A stretch of DNA of 64,000 nucleotides, from positions 1 through 64,000 of the forward strand of contig JANQPP010000046.1 in the NCBI GenBank assembly GCA_028289405.1, read 5' to 3'. Shown here one piece after another: positions 51,568 to 60,827 of this stretch. A model generated the notes under the pieces. The model worked only from the letters and a program-made list of their open reading frames with translations. It was not told where the DNA came from and searched no databases. How positions within the stretch are numbered: the first letter of the stretch is position 1; each line of letters begins with the position of its first letter. This DNA is from Pirellulales bacterium. Lineage in GTDB: Bacteria; Planctomycetota; Planctomycetia; Pirellulales; JANQPP01. A program made the translations under genes and the position numbers.

Positions 51568-53415
51568 TCACAGTAATTCCTTTTCTCCCGCCCGGAACGG
51601 CCAGCGTTTGATGACTCCCCCGCGCTGTTTGGTCCGGGCCACCAGCCGCGTGGCCGAATTGAGCGAGGCATACAGCGCCAAAAAACGTTCTAGAACGGCG
51701 GCGAAAAGAAACACTCCGCTGCCGGCGTATTGGTCTTCATCGAATTCGATGGAGACTTCCATTCCTCGGCAAAAACCCTTCTGGATTCCGTCTCGAATGG
51801 GTGCGACCGCCCGGCGGCTATTCACGCCAAGGATGCCGGTAATGTGCTGGTGGCTGACGCGGTTATCCGCGTAGTCGTAAAGCCGTAGCACTTCACGCAG
51901 CGCGTCCGCGCCGTCGGTTCCTCCCACGATCGAAAGATGATTCAGGGCCAGGTGGGAAATCAGCCGCCAGCGGTTTTGGCCCCACGGGAGCCGCGCGGGG
52001 GACGTCGGCGGCACCACCGGCACGATGCCCATTACCGGTGCCTGCCCGTCTAGCTGAAACTGCCAGGATTCACCGCCGGTGACGCGCAATTGGCCCGGCA
52101 AGTTGCGGTTGCTGCACGTGGCTTGCAGCATCAACACCTCGGCGGCTGGCAGCTTGGGATCGAACCCCAAATCCGTGAGCGTGACGTAGACCTCGGTCCC
52201 CGAATCCCCTTTCCTCAGCGATGGACGGCGTTGCGAATGCCAATAAACCTGCTCCCGGTTCGCGTCTTGGGCATGCTTGAAGGAAAAGAATGGCTGGTAC
52301 TCCTTCGTTTCTTGCGTATCCGCATTGAGGCTGTACACACGGTCCAGGGAATACACTTCCATGGCGCCGGAGTGGCGGACATCCGGCACGACCAGATATT
52401 CATATTTCGTCTGCGTGATCCGAATCGGATCGGCTTCTTGCGTGAAGAGGTTCACGGCGGGGCAGCATCCCAGGCGAAACATGTCCTTCGACAGCCGGTT
52501 TTCCAACTCTCCCACGTTTCGGTCAAGGAACAGAAACAAGTCGAAAGAAGTTCCCAGCGATGCCCCCAAAACCCTTTCCATGCCACGGATATCCGCGAAC
52601 AAGAATTTGCTGGGAAACGTGAAGTATTCCGTCAGCAGGCGATATCCCAAATGCGAGCGGGGGCCATAGGGCAACATGCCCTCGTCCCGGCCAAACCCCA
52701 CGGGTTGGATGGCGCCACCGCCTTGGACGAACGTGGGCGAGGCTTCGGGATCATCCGCGGGACGGACCATGACCTGCGTAACATGGTTAAACAGCAATTC
52801 GTAAACAGTCCGCGCCGTGGCGTCGTCTCCACCCAAAAAAAATCGGAGATGGTCGAATTCGAGCTGCGAAAAAGGGAGCCCGTTGGTCGTCCGCAACCGC
52901 AACCGCAGCATCGCCGGCGCGCCCACGCTGCGGGGCGGCGGCACGACCATTTGGCCGAACGGGGCCGTGTGATAAGTCGCCGATTCCAATTCAATGGGCA
53001 GCAGCGTGACCGGATACGCGGTGCGGAACCGGCAGGGCAGACCGCCCACCTCCCGGGAATAGAGCTTGCTGTGCCGGGGAATCGTGTGCCCCGTGGTAAG
53101 TTGGCCTTGGCCGGGGTCCAACAGGAATTGAACCACGGTCATGGAGGGAATCGGCACCAGATAATGCGGATAGAGGATACCCAACAAAGCATCCGTGATC
53201 TCGGGAAATTCGTCGTCCAGTTTCAAGCGGATGCGGGCAGTCAAGAAGGCGAACGCCTCGATGAGCCGTTCCACATGCGGATCTTCCGCCTCGCCCGTCT
53301 CCCGGTCGAACAGCAGGCGGTCCGCGATCTTGGGGCGTTCCCGGGCGAATTCCAGGCTCAACCGGCGGATATGGTTGAGCTCGCTTTCGTAATAGGTTTC
53401 CAGAGAACTGGACAA
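51568..53415 (-). CDS. tssF: Type VI baseplate protein TssF
   Basis: 615 residues. YYESELNHIRRLSLEFARERPKIA, then ARIRLKLDDEFPEITDALLGILYPHYL identify TssF (ImpG/VasA), the wedge-core protein. The start appears to be TTG 53415 with GAGGG upstream; no ATG is available nearby. It is 53 bases after tssE. Confidence 0.95.
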   Translation of the reverse strand: MSSSLETYYESELNHIRRLSLEFARERPKIADRLLFDRETGEAEDPHVERLIEAFAFLTARIRLKLDDEFPEITDALLGILYPHYLVPIPSMTVVQFLLDPGQGQLTTGHTIPRHSKLYSREVGGLPCRFRTAYPVTLLPIELESATYHTAPFGQMVVPPPRSVGAPAMLRLRLRTTNGLPFSQLEFDHLRFFLGGDDATARTVYELLFNHVTQVMVRPADDPEASPTFVQGGGAIQPVGFGRDEGMLPYGPRSHLGYRLLTEYFTFPSKFLFADIRGMERVLGASLGTSFDLFLFLDRNVGELENRLSKDMFRLGCCPAVNLFTQEADPIRITQTKYEYLVVPDVRHSGAMEVYSLDRVYSLNADTQETKEYQPFFSFKHAQDANREQVYWHSQRRPSLRKGDSGTEVYVTLTDLGFDPKLPAAEVLMLQATCSNRNLPGQLRVTGGESWQFQLDGQAPVMGIVPVVPPTSPARLPWGQNRWRLISHLALNHLSIVGGTDGADALREVLRLYDYADNRVSHQHITGILGVNSRRAVAPIRDGIQKGFCRGMEVSIEFDEDQYAGSGVFLFAAVLERFLALYASLNSATRLVARTKQRGGVIKRWPFRAGEKELL

Positions 53416-53468
53416 GGTTCCCTCAGGCGAATAACGGTGCTCTCGTCCACATGGGAATCGGCCCGTGT

Positions 53469-53966
53469 TTACTTGGATTCAACTTTGCAGTTTCCCACGA
53501 CGGGCTCCATGATCGTATCAAAACTGACGGGAACTGGCTGCGGCTCGACCCACAATAAAGCCTCGATCGTGAAATGAATTTTCCGGTCCAAGGATTTGGC
53601 GGTGGAATGCAGCGTGGCCTTCACATTGCGTAGGCGAGGTTCAAATCGCTTGATCGTGTTTTCCACGGCGCGCCGCAACCGTTCCCGTTCATTCAGACTG
53701 CCTGCTCCCATGGCGGTGAAGTCGGGCATGCCGAAAGTCAGGATGGACTGCTGGGCTTCGCTGAGTGTTTCGGACAAGTCGGGCCGGCTGGGGCGTGTGT
53801 TGAGCAGATACTCAACATCCCGGAGAACTGATTGCTGGAACTCGTGCAAAGTTTGCGCCTGCTGCCACTCCGGCTCCGTGGAGACGTCGGGCTGATGGTC
53901 GATCAAGCGGTCCAACAAAGAGGGCAACAAAGGCTGCCGCGAACCAACCGTGGACAAGGGACCCAA
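53469..53966 (-). CDS. tssE: Type VI baseplate protein TssE (gp25-like)
   Basis: 165 residues. SVLRDVEYLLNTR, the ILTFGMPDFTA turn and FEPRLRNVKATLH are the gp25/TssE core of the baseplate wedge. The start is a TTG: either 53966 or, three codons later, 53957, which has AGAGGA nine bases upstream and may be the true one. Follows the metallopeptidase-like gene by 177 bases. Confidence 0.9.
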   Translation of the reverse strand: MGPLSTVGSRQPLLPSLLDRLIDHQPDVSTEPEWQQAQTLHEFQQSVLRDVEYLLNTRPSRPDLSETLSEAQQSILTFGMPDFTAMGAGSLNERERLRRAVENTIKRFEPRLRNVKATLHSTAKSLDRKIHFTIEALLWVEPQPVPVSFDTIMEPVVGNCKVESK

Positions 53967-54143
53967 TCCTCTGGGCTAGTGAATTGTGTGTGGGAACATC
54001 TAATTCGGTCACCCGAAGATTAGAGGATGCACTCCCCTCGCGGCAACCCCGTGGGCTGGTCTCTCGCCACCCGCAACAGGAGACAAATGGAAGTGAGAGG
54101 AGAGTTCTCAACCTAGGGGTTGCCGCGACATTCGGAAAACGCT

Positions 54144-54647
54144 TCAAGTATTCTTCCAGGGCTCCTGGATGCCGCCATACACCTTTTTTTCGTACGCCCA
54201 GCCCTCTTCGTTACTGGGGTCACCAGCTATGGGATCGTCCACACCATCCTGGTCGTCGGCCCAGTGAGTCAATTCATGGAGCAAGATCACGCCCACCATA
54301 TAGACGAGCTTGCCGGAGCGTTTGGTTTTGCCTAGATGTTTTTTGAACCGTCCCCGTTTGTCGGACATGCCCTTCTCGAAATCCTTAACACGGTCTTCGT
54401 CGATGCGGATCTCCTGCGAGCTTGCACCGAACGTGAACTCTCCGTCCGCCCCCAAATTTTTTACGACCTTGATCATGGGGCTTTGTCCCCAACGAAGCGA
54501 CTTCTTAATCGTGGCCCGGCTCACGTTTCCAGACAGTTTTCGAATCGCCTCAATAATCGGCTTCACCTCCTGAACTTCCGGCATGCGATTACGCACGTAG
54601 CGGGCAAACCGGGGAAACTTTTTCATCTGATCAGCGGACATATGCAT
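54144..54647 (-). CDS. HExxH metallopeptidase-like protein, probable type VI effector
   Basis: 167 residues. HELTHWADDQDG (HELTH at 124-128) followed by EEGWAYEKKVYGG (Glu about 25 residues later) fits a zincin of the Tox-MPTase3 kind known from polymorphic toxins. The N-terminal ~100 residues are lysine-rich and show no domain. Base composition and codon use look more A/T-rich than its neighbours, as expected for an exchangeable effector. AGGAG lies seven bases before ATG 54647. It sits between tagJ and tssE, inside the secretion locus, with no small immunity-like gene next to it. Confidence 0.68.
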   Translation of the reverse strand: MHMSADQMKKFPRFARYVRNRMPEVQEVKPIIEAIRKLSGNVSRATIKKSLRWGQSPMIKVVKNLGADGEFTFGASSQEIRIDEDRVKDFEKGMSDKRGRFKKHLGKTKRSGKLVYMVGVILLHELTHWADDQDGVDDPIAGDPSNEEGWAYEKKVYGGIQEPWKNT

Positions 54648-54775
54648 GATATTTCTCCTCTTTCAAGCCGACGCGCGGCCGGCAAGGGTGTGAAAATGGC
54701 GCGGACGGATTTCGCCACGCGTAAGTATTTGTATTTATATTTCACCACCGATGCCTTCCCTCGGCTCGGAGCAGA

Positions 54776-55573
54776 TTAATCACCTTGGATTTGCAATGAA
54801 CGTGCTTCCAATACAGGCAAGGCATCGTCTCCCGCGAGAAAGAGCCTTTGTCCCATCCCTCGAACCGGTCCGTCACCTTCTTCCAACCAATCGGTCATCC
54901 GCGCGAGCTGGATTTGCTCATTCTCGTGCGTGGCCGAGCCCACATACCTTGTGGGCGTATAGCCGCTGCGCTGCGAATCGTCCCGCAAAAGCAGGCGTAT
55001 CGGCAGCCACACGAGGTCGCGAGGCCGTTCCGGTGCTGGCAATTCCACTTCGCGGACCTGGTCCAAAGGAAGCCAGATGTAGTCCCGCATGACGATGAGT
55101 TCCAACACCGGCGCGAGCAGGTCGTCGCAATCGCAAAACCCTTCAACGTCCCGGCCGTTGACCGTCACCCGCAACGTGGGCCGCTCTTCCTGGGAACGGT
55201 CGAGCAGTTCCTTGGCTTCGCGATGGTTTCCCTCCCGAATACGATTCACGGCCTCCAAATGATGCTGCACGTAATCCGGCGGATCCAGCAGAAACTCCGG
55301 CTTGCGTCCCTGGGAAAACAGAGCCTCCCGTGAACGCTCCGCCTCCAAAACGTTACGATAGACCTGCACGGCCCATTCGTTTTGGGGATCCTGTTGAGCC
55401 ACGACGTCGAGTTGTTTTTCCGCGCGGTCCCAATTGCCCGTGAAGCAGAGCAACTCGAACAAAAACGTCCGCAATTCGGGATTGTTCGGGTCCGCCTTCA
55501 CTTCGTTATTGAGCGCGGTGATGGCCTCGCCAAGCTGGCCCGCCTGGAATAATTCTTTCGCGGTCACGAGCAT
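54776..55573 (-). CDS. tagJ: Type VI accessory protein TagJ (ImpE)
   Basis: 265 residues from ATG 55573. An N-terminal TPR-like part (AKELFQAGQLGEAITALNNEVKADPNNP and repeats) is followed by the ImpE-specific DCDDLLAPVLELIVMRDYIWLP and LVWLPIRLLL. TagJ binds ClpV in systems that have it. GGAGG lies two bases before ATG 55573, or eight before GTG 55567, which matches family N-termini better. It follows the hcp terminator, so it may depend on read-through or a separate promoter. Confidence 0.9.
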   Translation of the reverse strand: MLVTAKELFQAGQLGEAITALNNEVKADPNNPELRTFLFELLCFTGNWDRAEKQLDVVAQQDPQNEWAVQVYRNVLEAERSREALFSQGRKPEFLLDPPDYVQHHLEAVNRIREGNHREAKELLDRSQEERPTLRVTVNGRDVEGFCDCDDLLAPVLELIVMRDYIWLPLDQVREVELPAPERPRDLVWLPIRLLLRDDSQRSGYTPTRYVGSATHENEQIQLARMTDWLEEGDGPVRGMGQRLFLAGDDALPVLEARSLQIQGD

Positions 55574-55665
55574 TTCCTCCCGATTGCTGGACAGATTTCT
55601 GAAAGTGGAACACCGCCGGCATGGAAACAGCCGTATTTTTGGTGGCGTGAATTCCACCTGGATCT

Positions 55666-55703
55666 TCAAAAAAACCGGGACGCTCTCGTGAGCGCCCCGG
55701 TTT
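55666..55703 (-). terminator. Intrinsic terminator after hcp
   Basis: On the minus strand AACCGGGGCGCTC-ACGA-GAGCGTCCCGGTT is followed by a run of seven T. It starts 38 bases after the hcp stop and separates hcp from tagJ. Confidence 0.88.
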
Positions 55704-55740
55704 GGAGATTCCAGGAGAGAAGCCGTCGCACGAATCGGGC

Positions 55741-56241
55741 TTAACCCGGATAGCTTGCGTCGTTCTTTTGCACGTCCCAAGTTCCTTCGACCGCCGCGTC
55801 CAAGGTGCCGTCTTCCTTCTGCGGCTTGTACTCGAACTTGATCGCCCCAAAATTGAGGGACATCGTATCGACCGGGACAATATCGCCGGACGAACCGCCA
55901 GTCTGGTAACTGGTAATGTACACCGGCTTCATTTTGATCAACATATAATCCTGAGGGTTCTTGCCGGCCCGGCGGCAGGTGAGCACGACCTCATCCGTGA
56001 TGTGTTCGCCTTGTGCACAGTATTGCATCAGCTTGGGCGTGGCCTTGTTAGCCCGCATCGTGAAGGTCAAATCCTGCAGATGGCTTTTGCCCGCGCTGCC
56101 GCCGGTGGTGCCGCTCTCGTGGGTGGAATCGTTGGTCTCCCCCCAGCTCCAGGAAAGGATTTCGATTTCGCCTTTCTTGGTTTTGTCGGTGGATTCGCCG
56201 TCCGCGCCGGGGATCTTCAGGAAATAGTCAACATTCGCCAT
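55741..56241 (-). CDS. hcp: Type VI tube protein Hcp (TssD)
   Basis: 166 residues. DYFLKIPGADGES at the N-terminus, IEILSWSWGETN and HLQDLTFTMRANKATPKLM are the Hcp1 blocks. Hexamers stack into the inner tube. AAGGAG stands eight bases before ATG 56241, and an own promoter is likely in the 278 bases that separate it from tssC (56242-56519), where no gene is seen. A strong terminator follows, so hcp can be expressed as its own short message. Confidence 0.95.
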   Translation of the reverse strand: MANVDYFLKIPGADGESTDKTKKGEIEILSWSWGETNDSTHESGTTGGSAGKSHLQDLTFTMRANKATPKLMQYCAQGEHITDEVVLTCRRAGKNPQDYMLIKMKPVYITSYQTGGSSGDIVPVDTMSLNFGAIKFEYKPQKEDGTLDAAVEGTWDVQKNDASYPG

Positions 56242-56519
56242 TTTTGTTCTCCTTAAGTAAGGTGTGGTAAGCGGAGTCTCAAGTTTTGTTTCGTTTCCCG
56301 TCGAGGCCTCGTATAACTACGTTTTCGAGCGATGCCTCTGGCGGTTGCGGCGAATTCTTTGAAATTTTTTCCCGTTCACCGGCGAGGCATTCTTTTTCAC
56401 CGAAGTAGATATGGCGACCTGAGAATCCCGTAGGGAAAACCAACAATTTCGCCTGGGATGCAACGTTACAACGTCACTTCCCCAAAAAGCCAAAGACCAT
56501 TTGCTCGGGCCGTCGAGGC

Positions 56520-58010
56520 TTATCCCTTCGACTCCGGCAACTCCGCGACCAGCCGCAGCGAGACGCTCAACTCGTCCAATTGGTAGTGGGGCCGCAGATG
56601 CGCCACTGCCTCGTAGCAGCCGGGTTTACCGGGCACGTCACGGACGGTTACACGGGCTTCCCGCAAAGGCCGCTTGGATTTCGCCTCGGGGCCCGCGTCT
56701 TCCGGGTTGCCCAGCACGTAATTCAGGATCCAACGGTTAAGCCATTTCTCGCAGTCGCTGCGTTCCATGAAGGAACCGACTTTGTCGCGCGCCATCGCCT
56801 TCAAGTAGTGGGCGAAACGGGAAGTGCAAAGCAGGTACTGCAGCATCGTGGACAGCTTCGCGTTCGCATTGGCTTCGTCCGTGTCGTACAGCTTGGGCTT
56901 TTGGCAAGACTGAGCGCCAAAGAACGCGGCATAGTCCGTCCCTTTGCAATGGCACAAGGAGATGAAACCCAGGTCATTGAGTTCTTTCTCGCGACGGTCC
57001 GTGATGGCGATCTCCGTGGGGCATTTGAGGGCCACGTCCCCTTCATCGGTTTTGAAGGTATGGGTGGGCAACCCTTCGACAAGGCCGCCTCCCTCCACGC
57101 CGCGAATCGTGGCCAGCCAGCCATACTTGGCGAACGAATCGGTAATCCGTGTGCCGAGAGCATATGCCGCGTTCGTCCACAAGTATTTGTCGTGGTTGGT
57201 GCCATCGACATCCTCTTCGAAATTGAACGCTTCCACCGGGCAGGTCTCTTGTCCGTAGGGCAAACGACCCAGCACGTGCGGCAAGGTGAGTCCCACGAAA
57301 CGGGAATCCTCCGATTCACGGAACGACTTCCATTTCACATATTCATCGGTGTCGAAGATCTTCGCCATATCACGGGGACCACCCAATTCCGTGAAACTGT
57401 CCATGCCGAACAGATCGGAGGAGGCAGCAGAGATGAAGGGAGCATGTGCGGCGGCCGCGACGTTGGAAATTCGCTCTAACAGGGCCACGTCTTGTGGATG
57501 TTTCCCAAACTCGTAGTCGCCGACGAGGCAGCCGAAGGGGGCGCCACCGAACGTGCCATATTCGTCCTCGTAGACTTTCTTGAAGAGCGCGCTTTGGTCG
57601 AATTCAGAGGCCCGCTCTAAATCCTTAAGCATGTCTTTCTTCGAGCTGTTCAGCACCCGAATTTTTAGGGAGGTGCTAGTCTCGGTCTGATGGACCAGGT
57701 AGTGCAGCCCTCTCCAGGAAGCTTCCAGTTTTTGGAATTCCGGGTGATGCATGATCGCATTGAGTTGTTCGGAGAGGATCCGGTCGATCTCCGCGATCCG
57801 CATGTTGATGGTCTTTTCCGTATCCTTGGCCACCATCATCTTGGGATCGAGAAGCTGCCCGACGAACTCTTTGAGCAGGTCCTTTCCCCAATCGCGGCTA
57901 GAGTCATCGCGGAGCCGCATTCCCTCGGAAAGGATCGAGTCGAGCAACGTGGATTCGGACGTTTGTGCTTCGGCGGAACCGCCTTCGGCTTGTGTTTGTT
58001 CTTCGGCCAT
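56520..58010 (-). CDS. tssC: Type VI sheath large subunit TssC
   Basis: 496 residues. EFQKLEASWRGLHYLVHQTET, LNSSKKDMLKDLERA, GGAPFGCLVGDYEF and the C-terminal HYLKAMARDKVGSFM with RPHYQLDELSVSLRLVAE are standard TssC (VipB) sequence. Forms the contractile sheath with TssB. ATG 58010 has GGGGAAA upstream; an ATG four codons earlier is possible. Confidence 0.96.
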   Translation of the reverse strand: MAEEQTQAEGGSAEAQTSESTLLDSILSEGMRLRDDSSRDWGKDLLKEFVGQLLDPKMMVAKDTEKTINMRIAEIDRILSEQLNAIMHHPEFQKLEASWRGLHYLVHQTETSTSLKIRVLNSSKKDMLKDLERASEFDQSALFKKVYEDEYGTFGGAPFGCLVGDYEFGKHPQDVALLERISNVAAAAHAPFISAASSDLFGMDSFTELGGPRDMAKIFDTDEYVKWKSFRESEDSRFVGLTLPHVLGRLPYGQETCPVEAFNFEEDVDGTNHDKYLWTNAAYALGTRITDSFAKYGWLATIRGVEGGGLVEGLPTHTFKTDEGDVALKCPTEIAITDRREKELNDLGFISLCHCKGTDYAAFFGAQSCQKPKLYDTDEANANAKLSTMLQYLLCTSRFAHYLKAMARDKVGSFMERSDCEKWLNRWILNYVLGNPEDAGPEAKSKRPLREARVTVRDVPGKPGCYEAVAHLRPHYQLDELSVSLRLVAELPESKG

Positions 58011-58163
58011 GTTTTTCCCCATGTTTTAGAGTCGCGTGGTTTCCCGCGGGAACGCGGGTTTCAGAACCAACGGACAATTCTGGTGTTTTCAATGATCTGT
58101 CAGCGTTTTGCGACCGACAGACGCCAAACTTCGCGAAAATCTTGCAGTTTCGTCGAACGGCCT

Positions 58164-58700
58164 TTACTCCTCTTCGGCGGGCTTGGAGTCGCCACCGCCT
58201 TCGACTCCGAGATCTTGGGAAAGTTTGTCTCGCGTCTCGGTATTCTTGATGATGTCTTCCAACATGTTTTCCAGTTTGTCGTTGCCTTCCATCTTGTTCA
58301 GCAGATTCTTGAGCTTGTCCCGCGTTTGCAGAAGCTTGTTCAAAGGGTCAATCTGTTTGACCACGTTCTCTGGCGAAAAATCGTCCATGCTCTGGAAATT
58401 CAATTCCACGTTCATCTGCTGGCCTTCCTTGCCGCTGATGCGGTCTTCCGCGCGGAATGCCAGGCGGGGAGTCATGCCCGCCAACACCTTGTCGAAGTTG
58501 TCCCGGTCGATTTCGACAAATTTCCGCTCCTTCAAAGCGGGCAGAGGCTGGCTGGGATTCCCGGAGAAATCGCCCATCACGCCGACCACGAAGGGCAGTT
58601 CCTTGAGCTGCATCGCGCCGTTGACTTCGACATCGTAAGTGATTTGGACACGAGGTTTGCGGACGCGGTCGAGCTTGTGTTGCGTGCTTTCCTTGGCCAT
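58164..58700 (-). CDS. tssB: Type VI sheath small subunit TssB
   Basis: 178 residues. RKPRVQITYDVEVNGA, LPFVVGVMGDFSG and FVEIDRDNFDKVLAG open the TssB (VipA) fold; a charged C-terminal tail ends in a PAEEE. GGGAGC lies seven bases before ATG 58700. It is the gene before tssC, 153 bases apart. Confidence 0.96.
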   Translation of the reverse strand: MAKESTQHKLDRVRKPRVQITYDVEVNGAMQLKELPFVVGVMGDFSGNPSQPLPALKERKFVEIDRDNFDKVLAGMTPRLAFRAEDRISGKEGQQMNVELNFQSMDDFSPENVVKQIDPLNKLLQTRDKLKNLLNKMEGNDKLENMLEDIIKNTETRDKLSQDLGVEGGGDSKPAEEE

Positions 58701-58939
58701 GGTGTTGCTCCCGTTCATGAATTAATGGGTAGGACGCCGCCGAGGACGGCACGATTTTGAGTCAGGCACGCGGTTCAAGTCCTTTTGCCTCGCGTTGGGT
58801 CGCCACGCGAAGTGGCGGATTGCTGATGGAAATGTGGTTTCGCTTATAGTGTTTCGTCGATGCCGTTCGACGATCGTTCGTAGCTTAAGGTGTCAACGAG
58901 AAATCACGAGGGCATATGGAAAAGATGTAGGAAAAAGTG

Positions 58940-60031
58940 TCAGGACTCGCTCTCTCCGTCCGGTGACCGAATGCCAAGCAGTTCACCGACCTGGCCACGG
59001 ACGCTAGTATCCTTGACCAGTTCTTGCAAGAGTTGATCGAAAGGAAGCCGTCCCCAGGTAATCGCTCGGTCAATGAGCAAGGGAACCGGGCTTTGAGGTT
59101 CGGTGCGACGCAAATAGGCGGCGACTTCGGCGAGCCTTTTGAAGGCGTCTTCCCGCGAACTGATGGGACCACGGCTTCCGGTGGATGCGCCATTGGTTGG
59201 CTGGGAGGCTTCCTCGGCCTCTTCGCCCTCGGTCGTTTCCTCCGCCTCGAGGAACGCCCCTTTTTCACGCCCGATCCGGCGGAGCAGGACTTCGATCTCT
59301 TCCAGCGATTTTCGAAAGGCGGTAGCCCCCGGGGCCAAATCGTCGAACCGCTCCGTGACGAGCTTGTCCAGATCAGACAATGCCTGTTTGGCTTCCTCGA
59401 CGTCTTCGCACAGGTTGACGATATGGCTTACGTCCGCTGACGCGGCCACATCCTCGAATACCTTTCCGCGTTCTTCCGCCTCTTCACGACGTTGGTTGAA
59501 GTCGCTTTCGCTCTCGCTCTCCTGCTTGGGAGGAGCATACCGCGATTTCCAATAGGTCCAGGACAATACCTCGGTGTCATGCGGCAATAGCGGCACGTCG
59601 CGGAGCCGGTTGGGAAGCCGGGCACCTCGGTCCGCGTCCATCAGCCATACCAGCGGCGCGACCCGGGGTTCCAAGTCCCCCTCGTCGGGAAGCGGGTGCA
59701 CCCCATCCCAAAGTTGGTCCAGCAAACCGTGCAGCAGCCGCAACCCATCCCGCACGCCAGCAAATCCATGCCGGGCGGTGAGGGCCTCGGTTTGCCAACA
59801 GGCCACCATGAGGTCCTTGGAACGGCTCGTCAGAATTTCGGTCGTCCGCTCGATAATCAACCGCCAATCAGCGGTCTGGCCTTCCTGCCCCAAGATATCC
59901 CGATCTTGTTCCGAGCGTGCCTGTTTAATTTCGTCGTACACCGGATCGTAGCGCAAGTACTCGCCACACGGATCGTCTCCAGGGAGTGGCGCGAGCAAGG
60001 GTTCTAGGGAAATAACTTCCGGTGTAGGCAT
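58940..60031 (-). CDS. tssA: Type VI protein TssA (ImpA)
   Basis: 363 residues. LLAPLPGDDPCGEYLRYDPVYDEI, then GLRLLHGLLDQLWDGVHPLPDE and a C-terminal LRRTEPQSPVPLLIDRAI, characteristic of ImpA_N and the short-C-terminus class of TssA. Sheath-assembly cap or baseplate priming is its usual role. An acidic insert spans ~265-290. A 239-bp gap to tssB contains an inverted repeat CGCCAC/GTGGCG (58801-58817). Confidence 0.92.
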   Translation of the reverse strand: MPTPEVISLEPLLAPLPGDDPCGEYLRYDPVYDEIKQARSEQDRDILGQEGQTADWRLIIERTTEILTSRSKDLMVACWQTEALTARHGFAGVRDGLRLLHGLLDQLWDGVHPLPDEGDLEPRVAPLVWLMDADRGARLPNRLRDVPLLPHDTEVLSWTYWKSRYAPPKQESESESDFNQRREEAEERGKVFEDVAASADVSHIVNLCEDVEEAKQALSDLDKLVTERFDDLAPGATAFRKSLEEIEVLLRRIGREKGAFLEAEETTEGEEAEEASQPTNGASTGSRGPISSREDAFKRLAEVAAYLRRTEPQSPVPLLIDRAITWGRLPFDQLLQELVKDTSVRGQVGELLGIRSPDGESES

Positions 60032-60122
60032 GAGAGGCTTCCGAAGTTGAATTCAAACGTCAATATACGAAGAGGGCGAGGAATGTAAAGCAGATCGGGA
60101 CCGCCTTCGGAGAGATCTCCAT

Positions 60123-60827
60123 TCACTCCCGTGGCCGGTCATCCAGGCCACGCCGGCGGAGTGCATGCGCCAGTTTTTCCAATATACGGGAATGCATGCG
60201 GCTCGCCCCTGATTTGGTTAATCCAAGCTTCGCGCCCGCGTCCTGAAGGGTCGCCCCCTCGAAATATACCGCATTGATCAGTGTCAGCTCCTTTTCGGGC
60301 AAGGATTGAAGCATGGCCCGAAGTTCCCGGGTCACTTCCCGTTGGGCCACGATAGCCGCCGCCGTGGGTACGGAAGGGTCCTCGATCGTGGAATCCCGAA
60401 TACCGCCCCCCTCTTCGCCCCGCGTGGCGAAATAGACGACCGCGAGCTGGTCGGTCATCCGGTTGAGCCAGGAGAGGTTGGATTCGCTCTTGTCACTTCC
60501 CGCTTCCGAAGCGGTGTTTTCCGTAGCCAAGACCTCGTTGGACAATGCCTCGAAACGCATGCGACGATAGCGGGAACGGCTGGTCCAAGACATCTTGGAA
60601 AGGCCGTCATAGATGGCACCGCGGATGCGATAGTACGCGAAGGTCGTGAAACGGCAGCCTTGCGAGGGATCGAAATCCCGTGCCGCCTGGGCCAAACCGA
60701 GTTCGCCGTAGGCCACCAAATCGTCCAGCTCCACACCGAAGCTCTTCTGACGGTGAACCTTCGAGGCCAATGATTGGACCAATGCCTGGCCCTGGGCGAT
60801 CAATTCTTCCGTGGAAACCGCATTCAT
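60123..60827 (-). CDS. Sigma-70 family factor (FliA/WhiG-like) inside the type VI locus
   Basis: 234 residues. Region 2 is DLVAYGELGLAQAARDFDPS with TTFAYYRIRGAIYDGLSK; region 4 is LPEKELTLINAVYFEGATLQ with GLTKSGASRMHSRILEKL. Region 3 appears short. The FDPSQG...TTFAYYRIRGAI stretch places it with FliA-type sigma factors rather than ECF. ATG 60827 is within an ATGA overlap with the gene upstream, and GGAG is eight bases before it. It is followed by tssA, so it is probably transcribed with the apparatus genes. Confidence 0.88.
   Translation of the reverse strand: MNAVSTEELIAQGQALVQSLASKVHRQKSFGVELDDLVAYGELGLAQAARDFDPSQGCRFTTFAYYRIRGAIYDGLSKMSWTSRSRYRRMRFEALSNEVLATENTASEAGSDKSESNLSWLNRMTDQLAVVYFATRGEEGGGIRDSTIEDPSVPTAAAIVAQREVTRELRAMLQSLPEKELTLINAVYFEGATLQDAGAKLGLTKSGASRMHSRILEKLAHALRRRGLDDRPRE

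Noticed and set aside
54648-54775. Immunity gene for the putative effector
   Set aside because: The gaps on both sides (54648-54775 and 53967-54143) are too short and show no start with a ribosome site followed by an open frame of useful length.
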